DNA from: Lewinellaceae bacterium
GTDB taxonomy: Bacteria > Bacteroidota > Bacteroidia > Chitinophagales > Saprospiraceae
Direction of reading: 5' to 3'
Assembly (NCBI GenBank): GCA_016712415.1
Contig: JADJRC010000028.1
Location: 1 to 49,081 of the forward strand
DNA length: 49,081 bases
This document shows positions 34,022 through 42,800 of this stretch, piece by piece (the first letter of the stretch is position 1; each line of letters starts with the position of its first letter). Under the pieces are notes generated by a model. It searched no databases. It had not been told where the DNA came from and saw only the letters and a program-made list of their open reading frames with translations. The position numbers and the translations under genes were made by a program.

Positions 34022-35024
34022 CCGGCGCCTCGTCCTTGCCTTCCATATTTTTAAAGTAGCTTTTCAGGAAGCCGATCATCTCATTTCTGGCAGACTTAGG
34101 CAGGAATTTCGAGTTGCAAATCTCATAAAAATCCTTTTCCAGGGGCTTGATGTCGCTGACGGCCGCTTTCAAGGCATCCGCTTCAAGGCCCGATGGCATC
34201 AAAAAGCGCTCGCGTACATGTTTCAGACCGCTTTCCGAGGAGGGCACCGCATAAGGAGCGCTGACGAGACCCGAAAAATCAAAATCATAGGGCAAGACGG
34301 TTACCCTGCCACCCTCTTTTGTTCTGAGTAGTTGCACATTGCGGTGCATGGTAAAGTCCCAATCGGTATTACCGATCAGGTATTGGAAAACGGCGACCCG
34401 GGCGGCCTGTTGCGGTTCAAACTGGTCAATGGGTACGCCAAATTCTTCTTCCGGTACGCTGTTGAGCCGCTCGGCTACCTCTTCCTCGTCTTCAATGAAT
34501 ATAGCGGTCATTTTTTTGGGCTTCGACTTTGTATCATATGTGTCGATGATGGTCAGGTTGATGAGGCGGGCACGGAAGTAAGCATCCGATACTTTTTCAA
34601 ATAGCCGGTAGGCGAGGTATTCTTTTACAATCAGCTGGTTGCCTTCGTCCGAATCGAAACAAGGCAGCGCAATTTTGATCTCGTTGAGCGTGTCGAGCCC
34701 CTCTGACTGCAATTCGGCTTCACTGAACCGGATTTTCATAGGCGGTATTTGAGATACCTTCCTCCGATAACGCCCGCGCGGCCTGATCTCCACCTGGTAC
34801 AACTTTCCGTCTTTTGTGCGCAATACACCCGGCAAATAGTTATTGGTCTTTTTTTGTCCGATAAAAGAGGTGAGGTCTGTCTCCAGTGTCAGCTCATTTC
34901 CCTCCGAAGCGGTCAGTTTTTCAAAGATCGTGGAATATTGCTCCGGTTCGTTTTGGGCGCTTGCAAATTGCGTTGCCAGTAGCGCAAACAAGAAAATGGC
35001 CGTGTGTCGCAGTGTATTGCTCAT
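34005..35024 (-). CDS. Exported CotH-kinase-like protein
   Basis: A 339-residue exported protein with signal peptide ending FASAQ at about residue 24. The central part resembles the CotH protein-kinase-like family: PRGRYRRKVSQIPPMKIRF, KEYLAYRLFEKVSDAYFRARL, then GNTDWDFTMHRNVQLL and the metal-binding-like VLPYDFDFSG. CotH proteins phosphorylate surface proteins in spores and other settings; whether this one is active is unknown. It is the last gene of the minus-strand cluster after the CHAT gene and the two small paralogues, 72 bases from the nearer one. Start at 35024 was chosen for the signal peptide. Confidence 0.7.
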   Translation of the reverse strand: MSNTLRHTAIFLFALLATQFASAQNEPEQYSTIFEKLTASEGNELTLETDLTSFIGQKKTNNYLPGVLRTKDGKLYQVEIRPRGRYRRKVSQIPPMKIRFSEAELQSEGLDTLNEIKIALPCFDSDEGNQLIVKEYLAYRLFEKVSDAYFRARLINLTIIDTYDTKSKPKKMTAIFIEDEEEVAERLNSVPEEEFGVPIDQFEPQQAARVAVFQYLIGNTDWDFTMHRNVQLLRTKEGGRVTVLPYDFDFSGLVSAPYAVPSSESGLKHVRERFLMPSGLEADALKAAVSDIKPLEKDFYEICNSKFLPKSARNEMIGFLKSYFKNMEGKDEAPVTMKN

Positions 35025-35096
35025 GATGGTCACAGTAAGTTCGATTAACAAAGATCAGTTTTTTGGGGTATAAATGCACCGGTATTCGAAAAAGGC

Positions 35097-35519
35097 TTAA
35101 TTCAACCCGAAAATTCGCTTCAGGCTCTGTTTGAGGCTGGCGGTGGGCAGGGCGCCAACCGTATAATCGAATTCACCCGACTGTGAGGTAGCGCCTACAC
35201 TGGGAATGGCCAGGTTGTTCAGGCTGGGAACCGATGCCGAATGAAGGGCCACCGAAACGACCATGTTGTGGCCGGCAGCCCAGGTGCTGTCGCCAAAAGG
35301 CATAATAATAACCAGCGTCGTGTCGGTGATAGGGTTGGCCAGGTTGGAAAAAGCCGTCGTCACGGAAAAAGACGGCGTACTGGAAACACTGTTGTCCTGT
35401 ACCGTCGCCGTAATGGTGATATCGGTCAGTTTGGAACCTGTCGGAATGTCGCCAACGTCGAAATTTAATGTAAACGCTACGCCTGGGTCGGCAACCTGAA
35501 CTTTGTTTATTCGTGCCAT
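35097..35519 (-). CDS. Small beta-rich protein, paralogue 2 of the CHAT-linked pair
   Basis: A 140-residue protein of no recognised family and no signal peptide. It begins MARINKVQVADPGVAFTLNF and shares with the protein at 35638-36000 the start KVQVADPGV, the middle motif MP[FY]GD followed by W/Y and GH, and the later QSG-[EK]-F. Composition is beta-strand and Ser/Thr-rich, suggesting a single beta sandwich. It has an extra C-terminal tail, SLKQSLKRIFGLN, predicted to be an amphipathic basic helix that the other copy lacks. Gene order suggests co-transcription with the CHAT gene. It may be a substrate or partner of the CHAT protein; this is inference. Confidence 0.7.
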   Translation of the reverse strand: MARINKVQVADPGVAFTLNFDVGDIPTGSKLTDITITATVQDNSVSSTPSFSVTTAFSNLANPITDTTLVIIMPFGDSTWAAGHNMVVSVALHSASVPSLNNLAIPSVGATSQSGEFDYTVGALPTASLKQSLKRIFGLN

Positions 35520-35637
35520 AATAAAGAAGTTTTAAGTGCTTTGTCCAAGCACTTACCATGAAATTAGGTGTTTTTAAAAGCAAAGCGGTTGAAAGCGGGC
35601 GCCAGACCGCACGTTCAACTGTTTTCGTCTGCGGGCA

Positions 35638-36000
35638 TCAGACTACGTTGACGTTGAATTTGCCGCTCTGCGCGTCAACGGATAAATCGCGCACCGAATC
35701 AACCACATGCGTGACGCCGCCGAGCACATAAAATGCTGAAATACTTACCTTTACCTGGTGACCTTCCGGATATACCACATCGCCGTAGGGCATGAGTATC
35801 TCCAGCACGCTGTTGTTGCTGGCGTCGAATATAGGCGAATTCATATTCAACACAGAGTTGCGTGAACTTCCGTCTGGATTCAAAATGGTCACATCCACCG
35901 TCAGATTCGGCAGGGATTGTGTAGGCGAAATCAGTCCGCTCAGGTCAAGCTGGAAACTTACACCTGGATCGGCAACCTGAACTTTTTTAATAACTGCCAT
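35638..36000 (-). CDS. Small beta-rich protein, paralogue 1 of the CHAT-linked pair
   Basis: A 120-residue protein with the same start (KKVQVADPGVSFQLDLSG) as its neighbour. The middle reads LEILMPYGDVVYPEGHQVKVS and the end AQSGKFNVNVV, matching the motifs of paralogue 2. It has no signal peptide, membrane helix or cysteine cluster. I use the ATG at 36000 because this gives the shared N terminus; an upstream ATG at 36039 would add 13 dissimilar residues. It lies 68 bases after the CHAT stop codon and 118 bases before paralogue 2. Confidence 0.7.
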   Translation of the reverse strand: MAVIKKVQVADPGVSFQLDLSGLISPTQSLPNLTVDVTILNPDGSSRNSVLNMNSPIFDASNNSVLEILMPYGDVVYPEGHQVKVSISAFYVLGGVTHVVDSVRDLSVDAQSGKFNVNVV

Positions 36001-36068
36001 AGGGGAGGATTTAAAATTTTTATGAATAGGAAATAACAATTATATAGACGGGGTTCGGGGTCTGAATC

Positions 36069-37627
36069 TCAACGCTGCTGCGCCCTGTTTTTACTTGCCT
36101 TGAAAAAATACCAGCCGGCGAACAAGACCAGGGGGATGAGGCCCCACAGCAGCCATGTATTCCACGGCGTCGAAGTAGGCACCGGCGTATCGTCGCCGAT
36201 CAGCACAAAAGCGCCCCAAAAAAACGGGTGGTTGCGGCTGTCGGCAGCCAGGTAGTCCAGCTTGGCGCGCCGTATGGCTTCGTCTTTGCCCAGCCCCTGT
36301 TTCAGGTGCTGGTAGAACCCCCGCATGATCTGGGCGGTCGACTGGTCGTCGGCCTGCCACAGGCTCATCAGAATATTGGTGCAGCCCGCGTATTTAAAGG
36401 CACGCGCCAGGCTCATAATGCCTTCCCCCTTGGCCAGTTGCCCACGCCCGGTATTGCAGGCGCTCAACACGGCGAGGTCGGCATTCAGGGGCAGGTTGTA
36501 TATTTCATAGGCGTGGAGGATTCCGTCGGCGTCTTCGAGGGTATCGCCTGCTGCGTCGCCGGTCACCCGGCTGAACACCAGACCGGAGTACAACGGGTCG
36601 CAGTCGTTGAGGAAGCCATGCATGGCGAGGTGGAGGATGCGGGACTCGGGCGCGTACTGCTTGAAATGCGCCTCGGTGGCTTTAGCGCCAAGCAGCGCCT
36701 GACCGCCAAGTTGCCGGGCAATCTGCGAAACCTCCTCCTGGTTGTTGCCGAGCGCGGCAAAGTCGGAAGGGTTCGATTCGCGGCAGCCGAGGTCTTCACC
36801 GCGTGCAGTCGTCAGACCCTCGTTATCGTATTCAGGGGCATAGCCTGCAAACAGCCGACGGGGTTTCTGAACGAGTGCCGGCTGAAGCGTCATGGCCACG
36901 GAGTATTCGTATCGCACGGAAGATTGCCGAAGCAGATAATGCAGATCGGCATAGGTGTCTCCAGTATCGTTGTCCCGAACGAGCAACAGCTCGAAGGGCA
37001 GGTACGAAAGGTTCCCGTCCGGAATGACGATCAGGTTGTCTGGCGCCGCGTCGACGACAGGAGCCGCCAGTGTTTTCCAGAAAGTCCGGGCATCGGCGGC
37101 AAACTGGGCCGTAGCCTCCTTGCCGCGCCCGTGTTCGAGTACCCATGCGCGGTCGCGCAGGCTTCCGATAAATGTGTTCAGTTTATGGGAGAAAGTGGCG
37201 CCCGTTTCGAGTTGCAGACCTTTGAGGCCTGTTTTGTCGAGGTAGAATGCGAAGACAGCGCTGTCGCCGCTGAAATATTCCAGTATGCCGCTGCCTTGCG
37301 GCAGTTTTTGCTGCACATCTGCGACTGTCAGCGGCTCGTGGCTGTACTTGATCCGGTAATACTCGGGATAGGAGGCTTCCAGTTTTTTTAACAGCACCTC
37401 ATTGCTGCGGCGGCGTTCAAATATCTCTTTCTGCCAGCGCAGAATTTTGGCCATGTCGGGTTCGGACCTCTGTTGTTCCCTGAAAATCTGTTTTTTATAA
37501 AAGGCGATGTCTATTTTCAGGTCTTTTTCCTCCTGAAGCAGGGATTCAGGAATGCCGGCCTTTTGTTTGGCGGCAGATTCGCGCAGGGCGTCTGCAAGCA
37601 AAAGGGCCTTGCTTTTTTCGGTATAAA
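36069..37627 (-). CDS. CHAT-domain part of a TPR-CHAT caspase-like protein, C-terminal portion
   Basis: The C-terminal portion of a single gene whose start lies near 38850. The CHAT (caspase-like) domain carries the catalytic pair: His in HLAMHGFLND (codon 36618-36620) and Cys in AVLSACNTGRG (codon 36456-36458). DGNLSYLPFELLLV, LWQADDQSTAQIMRGFYQHL and HPFFWGAFVLIGD are further CHAT signatures. A final membrane helix (WLLWGLIPLVLFAGWYFF) and basic tail follow. The frame must shift at about 37625-37627, where the coding strand has an extra T, to join the TPR part; the whole would be 931 residues. It is likely a regulated protease or scaffold anchored to the membrane. Confidence 0.88.
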
Positions 37628-38865
37628 GCTTCCAGAAACTGCTGGTTATGTTCCTGTTGGGCCAGTTGTCGCAGGGTTTCTCCCTTATCCCGAAGGGTGA
37701 GCAAGAAGTCCAGGTAGGCATTTACCCGCTGTACCGCCGGATTGGCCAGGATGTTTTCGTGGGGGAAGGAGTCGGTCAGTGTTTTCAGGGCAAGTTGATA
37801 ATAGGACAGGGCGCCCCTTAAATCACCCAGCCTGTTGGCGACATAGCCGAGGTGTCGGTAGGTTTTTCCAATACTGGGGTGGTTGTCGCCGTACAGGCCT
37901 TTTTGCCGTTCGAGTGCCTGTTCCAGGTACACCTGCGCCTCCCGATATTTGCCCATGCGGCGGTAAACGAATCCCAGGTTTTGCCAGGTAGACTCTATAT
38001 TGGTATTCAAATGGTATTGCTCATGCACCTTCAGGGCTTGCTGGAAAGCTACTGATGCAGGCCCGAATTCACCTTTTTCCGTATATGCGCTGGCCAGGTT
38101 GTTGTAGGCGATGATAAGGTCGAACGGGTCCTTTTCCGGGAAATCCTTATCCAGCATGGCGAGTGCATGTTGCGCACTTAATATGGCTTGGTCGTAGTCT
38201 TTTTTGCGGTAATAAACCTGGCTCAGGTTGTTATAGGATGAGATCACTGCCGTTGCCGAGGTGGTTGAATCGGAAAGGAATATCTGCAACTCCGATTGCG
38301 CGTACTCTGCAGACCGATCGAAATCGCCTTTGCTGCGGTAGGAAAAGAAATATTGTGGTAGGCATCGGCCAGCGAGCTTGCGGTTGCCGTTGGCTTTATA
38401 AAAGGCGATTTCCTGAAGGCCGTATTGCAGGGCTTTTTCAAAATCGCCCAGTTCAAAATAAATAATCGCGGCAAAATTGTAATATACACCCCAGAAATCG
38501 TCGCCGGCAGGAATAGTGGCATTGCCTTTTTCTTCAAGGGAAGGCATCAGGGCAGCGGCTTCCGGGAGCCTGCTCAGATAATACAGTGCAAGCCCCTCCT
38601 GAACCCTGGATTTTCCCCATTCGGGCCAGTTGTTTGCTTTTTCTGCAACAGCCGCACCCTGCAATGCATACACGAGGGCGCTATCCGCCTCCCCGGCCTC
38701 GTTTAAAGCTTCTGCTTTTTCGCGAAAAGGGTTAGCCTCGGATTTTGGACTGCCGGTTTGTGTAGCGGGGGAAGGTGTGGGCGGTTGACAGGAAAAGACA
38801 ATACACAGGACGAGCAGTGCAGGCCAGAAAAAAATGTCTTCATCAAAAATAACAGATTCACGCAT
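37625..38865 (-). CDS. TPR part of the TPR-CHAT protein, N-terminal portion with lipoprotein-like signal
   Basis: About 410 residues upstream of the frameshift. At least seven TPR units run from about 50 to 400 (YYNFAAIIYFELGDFEKALQ, SYNNLSQVYYRKKDYDQAI, AYNNLASAYTEKGEFGPASV, TWQNLGFVYRRMGKYREAQV, each in part). The hydrophobic N terminus FFWPALLVLCIVFSCQ ends in a lipobox-like VFSC. The open frame starts at 38865, but adding one T to the run of seven at 38828-38834 would give MKTFFFWPALLV from 38843, a cleaner lipoprotein signal. The TPR domain would then face the periplasm. A -7 box lies at 38961-38968. Confidence 0.85.
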
Positions 38866-38960
38866 TTTGAGGACGCTTCATAGTAGGATGGATTAAAAAA
38901 ACCGAAAAACGCATTTCCGGAATTTTATACAGCGCGTGTCTGAAATCAGTTATGTATTGT

Positions 38961-38968
38961 CAAAGGTA
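38961..38968 (-). promoter_or_regulatory. Bacteroidota -7 box TACCTTTG for the TPR-CHAT gene
   Basis: A full TAnnTTTG match on the minus strand, about 95 bases before the TPR-CHAT start. It is 34 bases from the plus-strand box at 39002, so the two transcripts diverge from one short region. Confidence 0.5.
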
Positions 38969-39001
38969 ACAAACTTATTAACAACTTGAGGCCGGCATTG
39001 A

Positions 39002-39009
39002 TATTTTTG
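39002..39009 (+). promoter_or_regulatory. Bacteroidota -7 box TATTTTTG for the anti-sigma-like gene
   Basis: A full TAnnTTTG match, 45 bases before the ATG at 39055. The upstream TTG at 38986 is only 13 bases away, short of the usual spacing. Confidence 0.45.
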
Positions 39010-39054
39010 CCGCTGTATTCGTCTAACGATTATGGACGATCAATTAAAAACGAC

Positions 39055-39834
39055 ATGAACGAAATCCTATATGACCTCCTTCGGCAATACGAGTCCGGCG
39101 AAATGTCGGAAGCGGAAAAAAACACTTTCGAGCAGCGGCTGGCCGACGACCCTGCTTTCGCAACAGAAATCGCGGAATATGCAGCCATGAACGCAGCAAT
39201 CCGGGAAGAAGGCGACCGGCGTCTCGAAGCAGACCTGACGCTTTACGGCAAAAACCTGATGATGAATATGGATGCTCCAACCATGTCTTTACCGGCCCAG
39301 GAAACCAAAGCGCGCAGCATCAGCTTGTATTCCCGCATCATTTATGCAGCGGCAGCAGTCGTCGCCTTGCTGGTGGTGGTTTTGCCTCTGTGGCTCATGA
39401 ACCGGCCGGATGCCCCCATCGCAACATCATCTGAAGAACTCTATGCCGCCAACTTCTCCATTCCGCCTGCCCCGGAGGCGCGCAATGCAAAAGCCGAGGC
39501 CTGGCGGAATGCCTATGCCCGAGGCAACTACAAAGCCACGATCGACGAGTTGAATATCCTTTTATCAGACACCTCGTTTTTACAAAAATCTGAAGCGTAT
39601 CATTTTCTCGGTATTTCCCTGCTTGCTTCCGGCGATCCTGAAGCGGCCATTAAGGCGTTGGACCAGGTCGGCGCCGATAGCTACGACCGTGAATCTGCCG
39701 ACTGGTACACTGCACTTGCGCTGCTAAAACTCGACAGGACAGCAGATGCCAGACAAGCATTTCAGGCTATTGCTGCACAAAAAACCCACACCTTTGCCAG
39801 GCAGGCAAAAGAAATGCTGGGTGGCATGAAATAA
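39055..39834 (+). CDS. Membrane-spanning anti-sigma-like protein with C-terminal TPR domain
   Basis: A 259-residue protein. The cytoplasmic N terminus (LLRQYESGEMSEAEKNTFEQ, then RLADDPAFATEI) looks like the zinc-free anti-sigma helical fold seen at the start of FecR proteins. One membrane helix lies at about 97-117 (IIYAAAAVVALLVVVLPLWLM). The outer part (about 145-255) has TPR-like helices (AEAWRNAYARGNYKATIDEL, AYHFLGISLLASGDPEAAIKA, WYTALALLKLDRTADARQAF, in part). I chose the ATG at 39055 over an upstream ATT/TTG. The giant sensor gene begins 19 bases after its stop, so they are probably one operon. It may control the sigma factor at 33458; this is inferred from domain logic. Confidence 0.72.
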   Translation: MNEILYDLLRQYESGEMSEAEKNTFEQRLADDPAFATEIAEYAAMNAAIREEGDRRLEADLTLYGKNLMMNMDAPTMSLPAQETKARSISLYSRIIYAAAAVVALLVVVLPLWLMNRPDAPIATSSEELYAANFSIPPAPEARNAKAEAWRNAYARGNYKATIDELNILLSDTSFLQKSEAYHFLGISLLASGDPEAAIKALDQVGADSYDRESADWYTALALLKLDRTADARQAFQAIAAQKTHTFARQAKEMLGGMK

Positions 39835-39853
39835 TGCCGCAGTAAATAAAAGT

Positions 39854-42800
39854 TTGACGGCATGGAAAAAATGCCAAAATTTGCTTCCACGCGACGCGCC
39901 TTTGCGTCGCCCCAGTCCATTGATCAATCTGAAAGCCTGTTCTCTTTTTCGCGTTTTGCTTGTCCTGAGCGCCGTACTCCCGGCGATGCAGTCCCTTAAT
40001 GGCCAGCAGGAACGCCGCAACGGCGAACTCGGACAGTCGCTGATTCGCAGCTACGGCAGCCGGGATTATGGCGCCGGTACGCAGAACTGGGCAGTGTTGC
40101 AGGATACACGCGGTATTATTTACGTTGGAAACAATGAGTGCCTGCTGGAATTCGACGGCCACGAATGGCAGCGGGTGGAAGGCGCCACAGGCGGCGCTTT
40201 TTCGCTTGCGACAGATGCCGGCGGCGTGGTGTATGTAGGCGGTGCGGGCGAATTCGGTTTCCTGCAAAGCAATGCCGGGGGCAGGCGCCAGTTTGTCTCC
40301 CTGCTCGGAAAATTGTCGCCCACTGATCGCGATTTCGGCGTGATTCGATCCGTTCATATCCTCGGCGATACCGTCTTTTTCCAAAGCCGGCAAACCCTGT
40401 TGATGTTGCATCAGGGACAGGTGCAGGTGCTGCGCATCCCGGATGCTTACCTGAGGGCCTATGCAATCGGCGGCCAATATTTGCTCAAACTTGCCGGAAA
40501 AGGCCTGTGCGTTTGGCGCGACAATGCGTTCCGGGAATTGCCCGGCAGCAGGCAATTCGATACCGAAACCATATCTTTTATCCTGCCGCACTATTCCGGG
40601 AAATTGCTGATCGGGACCCGGAAAAACGGAATCTGGCTCTACGATACCGTTTCCGGCAACCGCACCAGACCGCCGGAGTTTCAATATTTGATGGATCGAT
40701 GGCGCAGCGAAGAACTCTACCACGGCATCAGCCTTCCCGAAGGTAATTTTGCCTTAGCCACACTCAGCGGCGGCGTATATGTGGTAGGAAAGGACGGCAG
40801 TCTGCTGCGTCATATCGACCGGTCGCTGGGGTTGAGCGACAACACCGTACATTACCTTTTTCTGGATAAGCAGCAAGGCTTGTGGACAGCCCTGAACCAG
40901 GGGCTCAATCGTATTTCGCTGTACGCACCATTTGAATACTGGGATGCAGCCCTTGGCCTCGATGCCGCTGTGCTGTGTATTAAAAGGCATGAAGGCGTTT
41001 TGTATGCCGGTACAAACCTGGGGCTTTACAAAATGGCGCCTGCTGCAGACGGCTGGTCGCCCGCGCGCTTCGTCAGGGTAGGCGCCTTTCGCGACCAGGT
41101 TTTTTCCCTCGAAACAATCAGCCCGCCCGGCATCTCCCGTTCCATGCTGCTCCTGGCAACCGGTTCCGGCGTGTATGCCCTGGAAAACGACGGCCAACTG
41201 AGCAGGATTCATGTCGACAACCTGGGGCCCGTCTATGCGCTGGAAGTATCCAGGAGCGACCCCTCCGTTTTGTTTGCCGGCGGCGACAAAGGGTTATACC
41301 GGTTTCGGAATGCTGCGGGTGGGTGGGCGCGCCCGCAACTGATTACCGACAAGAACCTGCTGGTGCGCGCCGTGCGGGAAGACAATAAAGGGCGGATATG
41401 GGCGGGCTTTCGGAACCGCGGTTTTGGCAAGATAGAGCCTGACCCTGGAGGCGGCTACCGGATCACCCATTTCGACAGCCTGCCGGGCAAGCCCCTGGTT
41501 GGCGATCAGAAGATATTTCGGTGGGGCGACGAACTGATCTTTCGATCTTCACTGTACGGCTCCTATCGCTTCGATGCGACCAGGAGCACGTTCGTGCGAT
41601 TCAGATTCGACGAGACGGCCAACACTCCCGATCCGCCGGTTTGGTTTGCCGCTACCGGCCCCGGACGGCATGTATGGCTTTGGGCGCCTTCTCCTGCCGG
41701 CCTCCACCTGGAATGGCGCCGGGAAACCCGGGAGGGCAAATGGGATATCGTATCGCACCCTTTTGAAATGTTGCCCGATACGCGCGACCTTTTCCAGGGC
41801 GGTATCTACCAGGAAAATGAAAACCTCGCCTGGATGGGTGGCGCAACCCGGTTGTATCGTTTTGATGCTGGGGCAACCCCCGATTCAACATTGTATAGCG
41901 GCGGTTTTCCTGTATTGCTGCGATACGTCAGAGCAGGCGCCGATTCCGTTTATGCGTATGACTGGCACCAGGACCTGCTGCCGCCTCCGGAGTTGCCGTT
42001 CCGGGATAATTCCATGCAGTTCCGGTTTGCCGCCCCCGATTTTGAAAAACCGGAAAACACACGTTACAGTTACTGTCTGGAGGGTTACGATCAGAAATGG
42101 TCGGCCTGGACCGAAAGGTCGGAGAAAGAATACACCAACCTGCCGCCCGGCACATACCGGTTTGTGGTGCGGGCAAAAAACCCCTTCGCCGGCGACAAGA
42201 CGGGCGCCGGTTTTACCTTTACGATTCTCCGGCCCTGGTACCAAACCTGGTGGGCATACCTGTTGTACCTCCTGATGACCGGTTTGCTGATCTATACCAT
42301 CGCCCGGCTTTTGACGCGACAGCAGGCGCAACGGCTCCAAAACGAACAACTGCTCAACGAGCGCCTCCGGCTGGCCGACAAACTGAAAGACCAGTTTCTC
42401 GCCAATACCTCCCACGAACTGCGTACGCCGCTCAACGGCATCATCGGCCTTTCCGAAAGCCTCCTCGACGGCGTGGGCAAATTTTCAGAGGAAAAACAAC
42501 GCGAAGAACTGTCCCTTGTCATCACATCCGGCAAGCGCCTCTCCGGACTGGTCAACGACCTGCTCGATTTTGCCAAGCTTCGGGAAAAGGACCTGCAATT
42601 GCGCACTACCTCGCTCGATTTTCGCGCCCTGACCGACGTCGTGCTGCAAATCTGCCGCCCGCTTGTGCAGGACAAGGATGTCAGTCTGGAAAACATGGTG
42701 CCCGACACACTGCCGCCTGTATTTGCCGACGAAGACCGGCTTCAACAGGTACTGCTCAACCTGGTGGGCAATGCCATAAAGTTTACGGCACACGGGCACG

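Noticed and set aside
35097..36000. Bacterial gasdermins next to a caspase-like protease
   Set aside because: The two proteins are only 120 and 140 residues, lack an N-terminal palmitoylation-type cysteine and do not resemble the gasdermin fold in strand pattern.
33458..38865. Type III-E CRISPR (Craspase) locus
   Set aside because: TPR-CHAT plus sigma factor recalls it, but there is no gRAMP effector, no Csx30-like protein that I can recognise and no CRISPR array.
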